The notes beneath the pieces were generated by a model. That model ran no database searches. It saw nothing but the letters and a program-made list of their open reading frames with translations, and was not told where the DNA came from. Shown here in pieces: positions 6,102 through 8,116 of a stretch of 8,116 nt of DNA. Source of the stretch: Microcaldota archaeon (GTDB taxonomy: Archaea > Micrarchaeota > Micrarchaeia > Micrarchaeales > CABMGC01); NCBI GenBank assembly GCA_021851985.1, contig JAJZOS010000035.1, positions 1 to 8,116 of the forward strand. The letters are read 5' to 3'. Position 1 is the first letter of the stretch. Every line of letters starts with the position of its first letter. The translations under genes and the position numbers were made by a program.

Positions 6102-6112
6102 GCTTTTAAAGC
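6102..6112 (+). promoter_or_regulatory. Palindromic TATA box of the three-gene operon
   Basis: GCTTTTAAAGC is a perfect palindrome whose centre is 25 bases before the ATG at 6132, so the first gene is predicted to be leaderless. Because TATA box and palindrome coincide, a dimeric repressor could compete with TBP here. Autoregulation by the winged-helix-like first gene product is a guess. Confidence 0.5.
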
Positions 6113-6131
6113 TTCCATCCATTATTAAACT

Positions 6132-6590
6132 ATGGACTCAGAAATGCTTGCGGGAATCTTAAAAAATTTCTACGAATCATTTGATATGTCTACATTCAAG
6201 AATAGATTAAAGTTACAAAAACTTATCTATCTCATCCAAGCAAACGGTATAAATTTGGGCTTTGGATATAACTTCTATCTTTATGGCCCATACTCTACCG
6301 ATTTGGCTCGTGCTGGATTTCAGATAGACAACTATTCGGAAATAAAGGCAATATTACCAGAAGATAAAGATATCAACCATAAATTTATATCGATAAGGGA
6401 CGAGTTGGGAGATAAAAAAGAAGACACAACTTGGTTAGAATGTGCAACGTCGATTATCTATCTAAGGCGTTTAGGCCTTGAGAGAGATGCAATCATAAAA
6501 GCTGTAGAACATAAACTGACTGTATTTTCAGAGGGTTATATTGAAGTCGTCTGGAATAATTTAAAAAAGATGGGTTGGATTAATGAATAG
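6132..6590 (+). CDS. YwgA/Panacea-like protein, putative antitoxin
   Basis: This 152-residue protein carries the signature RLKLQKLIYLIQANG (25-39) followed by YNFYLYGPYSTDLA (46-59). It is the LQKL...GPYS pattern of the YwgA family, which is related in pattern to the SocA/Panacea (DUF4065) domain. The second half has the matching helical stretch ATSIIYLRRLG (105-115) and HKLTVFSEGYI (127-137). Panacea proteins are known as antitoxins that neutralise many unrelated toxins; YwgA proteins are largely uncharacterised. It is the first gene of a tight operon: its last eight bases overlap the next start (ATGAATAG), and a PemK-like gene follows. That order, antitoxin before toxin, supports an antitoxin role, which remains inferred. 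No transmembrane segment is seen. Confidence 0.65.
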   Translation: MDSEMLAGILKNFYESFDMSTFKNRLKLQKLIYLIQANGINLGFGYNFYLYGPYSTDLARAGFQIDNYSEIKAILPEDKDINHKFISIRDELGDKKEDTTWLECATSIIYLRRLGLERDAIIKAVEHKLTVFSEGYIEVVWNNLKKMGWINE

Positions 6591-6825
6591 CGAAATTGGG
6601 GATGTCAAACTCGTTAGTTTCAAGATTATCTTCGAACCGGATGCTAAAAAGAAACTTGAGCCAGAAGAGGTATTCAAGATTTTATCAAAGATTAGAAACC
6701 AAGTCGCCCATGAGACACCGAACAGTGCAACATTTTCTTTGGTATTAGACTCTTTAGAGAAGGGTGGAAAGATATTCTCCATAAAAGAAGAGGCTTCAAA
6801 GGGTACCATACCAAAATTCAGATAA
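6583..6825 (+). CDS. 80-residue unknown protein between YwgA-like and PemK-like genes
   Basis: The start ATG overlaps the upstream stop by 8 bases, suggesting translational coupling. The protein begins with strand-like sequence (DVKLVSFKIIFEPDAKKKL, 7-25), then a helix (EEVFKILSKIRNQVAHE) containing R-N-x3-H (RNQVAH), and a second helix (SATFSLVLDSLEKGG). The R-x4-H spacing is that of HEPN ribonuclease motifs, but the protein is too short and too strand-rich at the N terminus to call it HEPN. I do not recognise the family. It ends 12 bases before the PemK-like start, so it is likely made together with both partners. It could be a third component, an adaptor or a reduced toxin. Confidence 0.7.
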   Translation: MNSEIGDVKLVSFKIIFEPDAKKKLEPEEVFKILSKIRNQVAHETPNSATFSLVLDSLEKGGKIFSIKEEASKGTIPKFR

Positions 6826-6826
6826 C

Positions 6827-6831
6827 GTGAT
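6827..6831 (+). promoter_or_regulatory. Shine-Dalgarno site of the PemK-like gene
   Basis: GTGAT, complementary to the archaeal 16S rRNA 3' end (ATCACC), lies 6 bases before the ATG at 6838. It fixes that start and fits the rule that internal operon genes use Shine-Dalgarno sites while first genes are leaderless. Confidence 0.55.
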
Positions 6832-6837
6832 ATTGCA

Positions 6838-7272
6838 ATGTCTTTTTATCTTGAAAAACGTTCAGTATGGCGTTTTTTCTTAAATAATGAGGGAGAGGAA
6901 ATAGATAAGGATAATCTTCAAGAACCAAGAAATAAACCACATTATTACATGATTTTATCTCACTCAGATTATAATAAGAGACAGGAAAATGTAAATGTCT
7001 TGGGTGTATGTTTTTCAAGTAATGTAAATCAGTCTTATGCGATACCTTTAGATGCTGACGACGTAGAGGATTATACACAGGTTTATGATAAGGTCAAAAA
7101 AACTAGAGTACTGGCAGATAAAGTATGTAGATTAAATTCCCGTGATTTTGCAGGAGATAGCAGGTCGTATATGACTCTCACCAAATCAGGTTATGTAAAA
7201 GTTGTAAAGGAGATATGTAAATTCATGTTAGAATCATCTGGGGCAACTTTAGAAGATTTGATAAGAAGTTAA
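6838..7272 (+). CDS. PemK/MazF-like protein, putative endoribonuclease toxin
   Basis: This 144-residue protein follows the PemK/MazF pattern. KPHYYMILSHSDYNKRQENV (33-52) matches the 'RPvvVIS' strand, with Lys for Arg. VLGVCFSSN (54-62) takes the place of the 'vvviPlTs' strand. YAIPLDADDV (67-76), VLADKVCRLNSRDF (91-104) and a C-terminal helix VVKEICKFM (121-129) follow in order. PemK/MazF toxins are SH3-like dimeric mRNA interferases that cut at short motifs and are silenced by an antitoxin encoded upstream. Divergence from bacterial MazF is strong, and the usual loop residues cannot be placed with certainty. Twelve bases and a Shine-Dalgarno site separate it from the 80-residue gene. No T-run terminator follows directly. 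Confidence 0.6.
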   Translation: MSFYLEKRSVWRFFLNNEGEEIDKDNLQEPRNKPHYYMILSHSDYNKRQENVNVLGVCFSSNVNQSYAIPLDADDVEDYTQVYDKVKKTRVLADKVCRLNSRDFAGDSRSYMTLTKSGYVKVVKEICKFMLESSGATLEDLIRS

Positions 7273-7276
7273 TTGC

Positions 7277-7286
7277 TTTATAAATA
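7277..7286 (+). promoter_or_regulatory. TATA box for the membrane zinc-finger gene
   Basis: TTTATAAATA is the best TATA match in the window. Its centre is about 56 bases before the ATG at 7338, predicting a leader near 30 bases. A weaker box near 7299-7310 would give a start within 10 bases of the ATG. Confidence 0.5.
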
Positions 7287-7337
7287 AAACACATATGTAG
7301 AATTTATCTTAGGCATTCAGCCATGTAGTTGATAGAT

Positions 7338-7583
7338 ATGAACTGGAAACTTGTGCTTCTGGTCTTCTTTTTCATAGTTATAGGCGGATTTATAGGATAC
7401 GGTCTATTTGGTGTGGGTTTACTGGGACTTATCATCCAATTTCTTATAGCAGGTATCCTAGCATGGATTTGGGATAAGCTGCACCCTAAATATATATGCA
7501 AAGTTTGTGGATTCAAGACTGTTACAAGGGAAAAAATGCGGGAACATGTTGGGAAGCATCTAAAACAAAATAAGAAAAAATGA
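7338..7583 (+). CDS. Small membrane protein with a C-terminal C2H2 zinc finger
   Basis: This 81-residue protein has two hydrophobic segments (about 5-24 and 26-45, glycine-rich turn GYGLFGVG between them). A short linker follows, then one classical C2H2 finger: C54-x2-C57-x12-H70-x3-H74, with a basic tail (KQNKKK). By the positive-inside rule the basic tail and finger face the cytoplasm, and the finger could bind nucleic acid or protein at the membrane. I chose the ATG at 7338 over an in-frame TTG at 7329; the difference is three residues. GTTGAT upstream is a weak Shine-Dalgarno match. The gene follows the PemK-like operon by 65 bases and has its own TATA box. Single C2H2 fingers are common in archaea and their viruses, but joined to a two-helix membrane anchor they are not a family I can name. 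Confidence 0.75.
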   Translation: MNWKLVLLVFFFIVIGGFIGYGLFGVGLLGLIIQFLIAGILAWIWDKLHPKYICKVCGFKTVTREKMREHVGKHLKQNKKK

Positions 7584-7633
7584 GTTGCTCAAAAAGTCCT
7601 TCACCTGCTCAGAAAGTGGACTTTATGAGCGAC
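7584..7633. repeat. Imperfect 16-bp inverted repeat after the zinc-finger gene
   Basis: GTTGCTCAAAAAGTCC (7584-7599) and GGACTTTATGAGCGAC (7618-7633) pair at 14 of 16 positions, starting on the base after the stop codon. The pentamer GCTCA recurs in the loop (7607-7611) and its complement TGAGC again at 7638-7642. It may be an mRNA 3' hairpin or a protein-binding array. No T-run follows, so a standard terminator is doubtful. Confidence 0.5.
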
Positions 7634-7661
7634 TATCTGAGCAAAGCCCTATAAAAGGAAA

Positions 7662-7671
7662 GCTATAAATA
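7662..7671 (+). promoter_or_regulatory. TATA box of a possible short transcript
   Basis: GCTATAAATA predicts a transcription start near 7690 on the plus strand. No long plus-strand gene follows; only an 11-codon frame and a hairpin with T-rich DNA lie downstream. Confidence 0.4.
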
Positions 7672-7707
7672 GTAATTTATCGTATTAAATACAGTAAAGG
7701 CGATAAG

Positions 7708-7743
7708 ATGAGGTTCATCGACGGAGGAGGGGAATCAGGCTAG
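7708..7743 (+). other. 11-codon ORF, possible leader peptide or truncated gene start
   Basis: ATG at 7708 opens a frame MRFIDGGGESG ending at TAG 7741-7743. It lies about 18 bases after the start site predicted from the upstream TATA box. The frame contains the purine run GGAGGAGGGG (7722-7731), which resembles a strong Shine-Dalgarno site yet has no start codon at a useful distance. It may be the stump of a gene cut off by deletion or simply chance. Confidence 0.2.
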
Positions 7744-7790
7744 ATTTCTAGCATATGCTGTTTGGTTGTTTTCTAATTTTTCTATTTTAT
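7739..7790 (+). terminator. Hairpin followed by T-rich tract
   Basis: GCTAGA (7739-7744) and TCTAGC (7747-7752) form a perfect 6-bp stem with a two-base loop. T-rich DNA follows (7761-7790, with runs of four and five T). On the plus strand this would end the short transcript proposed from 7690. On the minus strand the same tract lies just past the stop of the partial gene. Confidence 0.35.
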
Positions 7791-7809
7791 CCAATTCCTG
7801 TTTTCAGCG

Positions 7810-8116
7810 TCAGCTCCCCGTCTTGTCGAGCTGCTCTATCCTCCTGTTCTGCTTCGACTCTGCGTTGTCGAGCAGCCTGTAGCACGTCTCCCCGACAAGC
7901 ACGTCCGATGCGACAAGGGTGCTTATCTCGACGCCCCTGATCCTCTCGGCGATTTTCGCTAGCTCCGCCTGTAGCTCCCCGTCGGAAAGGATGGGGAGGA
8001 TGAAAAGGATGCCGTAGACAGTGTATATGTCTCCTACGAGGGAAAACTTGTTAATGGGAGAGTTCTTCCCCTCTATGATGAAATTTAGCAGTTCCCTGTG
8101 CGTCCTGTTGAACTCG
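7810..8116 (-). CDS. C-terminal 101 residues of an unrecognised protein, 5' end outside the window
   Basis: A minus-strand frame runs open from the right edge to TGA at 7810-7812. It has no start codon of its own and so is partial. The segment starts EFNRTHRELLNFIIEG, continues with a hydrophobic stretch (FSLVGDIYTVYGILFILPIL, about 24-43) and two amphipathic charged helices (LQAELAKIAERIRGVE, then LVGETCYRLLDNAESKQNRR). Codons prefer G or C in the third position, and about 55% of the bases in 7861-8100 are G or C. The operon to its left is far richer in A/T. This gene is therefore from a different compositional background or under different codon selection. I do not recognise the family. The plus-strand frame over the same DNA is a Cys/Ser/Arg-rich shadow. 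Confidence 0.6.
   Translation of the reverse strand, partial: EFNRTHRELLNFIIEGKNSPINKFSLVGDIYTVYGILFILPILSDGELQAELAKIAERIRGVEISTLVASDVLVGETCYRLLDNAESKQNRRIEQLDKTGS

Noticed and set aside
5221..6131. Terminal inverted repeats of the DDE transposon
   Set aside because: CCTTTAAAG upstream and CTTTTAAAG downstream look alike but are explained as TATA boxes of two genes; no longer matching arms or target duplication were found.
7755..7940. Plus-strand 61-residue frame starting with a hydrophobic, signal-like segment
   Set aside because: Beyond the first 20 residues it is a Ser/Cys/Arg/Ala string antisense to the better minus-strand frame at 7810-8116; the hydrophobic start comes from the T-rich tract.
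1..8116. tRNA, rRNA genes or CRISPR array
   Set aside because: No clover-leaf with a TTCRA arm, no rRNA-like block and no regularly spaced direct repeats were seen on reading the intergenic regions.

Overview
The window looks archaeal. Most genes are preceded by A/T-rich TATA-like boxes about 25 bases from a start codon, with little or no leader. A Shine-Dalgarno-like GTGAT appears only inside an operon. The IS200-type transposase carries the N-terminal signature GENKYHLEWCPKYR that I associate with archaeal copies, and a TtuA/Ncs6-related PP-loop protein is present. Base composition is mostly A/T-rich, with a G/C-rich block at the right edge. I cannot fix the lineage; a small-genome or acidophile-associated euryarchaeal or DPANN-like host is only a guess.

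Layout: (1) Bases 1-1283 are a graveyard of accessory DNA. It holds the 3'-truncated fragment of a class I SAM methyltransferase, a compact and apparently intact IS200-type element (tnpA, minus strand, hairpins at both ends), the 3' end of a tnpB-type gene with its right-end hairpin, and a frameshifted relic of an unrecognised protein. (2) Bases 1257-5200 look like stable genome: an FkbM-family methyltransferase (minus), seryl-tRNA synthetase (plus), and convergent to it an unusual PP-loop ATPase (minus). The PP-loop protein has a ubiquitin-like (MoaD/ThiS-like) N-terminal domain and lacks the cysteines that hold the Fe-S cluster in TtuA/Ncs6. A 43-codon small gene sits just upstream of it in the same orientation. 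(3) Bases 5258-6090 carry a DDE transposase that keeps its catalytic triad but is short at the N terminus. (4) Bases 6102-7272 form a tight three-gene operon: a YwgA/Panacea-like protein, an 80-residue unknown protein overlapping it, and a PemK/MazF-like protein. This is most simply read as a toxin-antitoxin or defence module with an extra middle component. (5) Bases 7277-7583 encode a small two-helix membrane protein with a cytosolic-type C2H2 zinc finger. (6) Bases 7584-7809 hold an imperfect inverted repeat and a possible short transcript with an 11-codon ORF. (7) Bases 7810-8116 are the 3' end of an unrecognised G/C-rich gene on the minus strand that enters from the right edge.

The two most interesting items are the beta-grasp/PP-loop fusion without Fe-S cysteines, and the three-gene YwgA-like/small/PemK-like operon lying between a transposase and a membrane zinc-finger gene. 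All family assignments are from reading motifs by eye; no database search was run.
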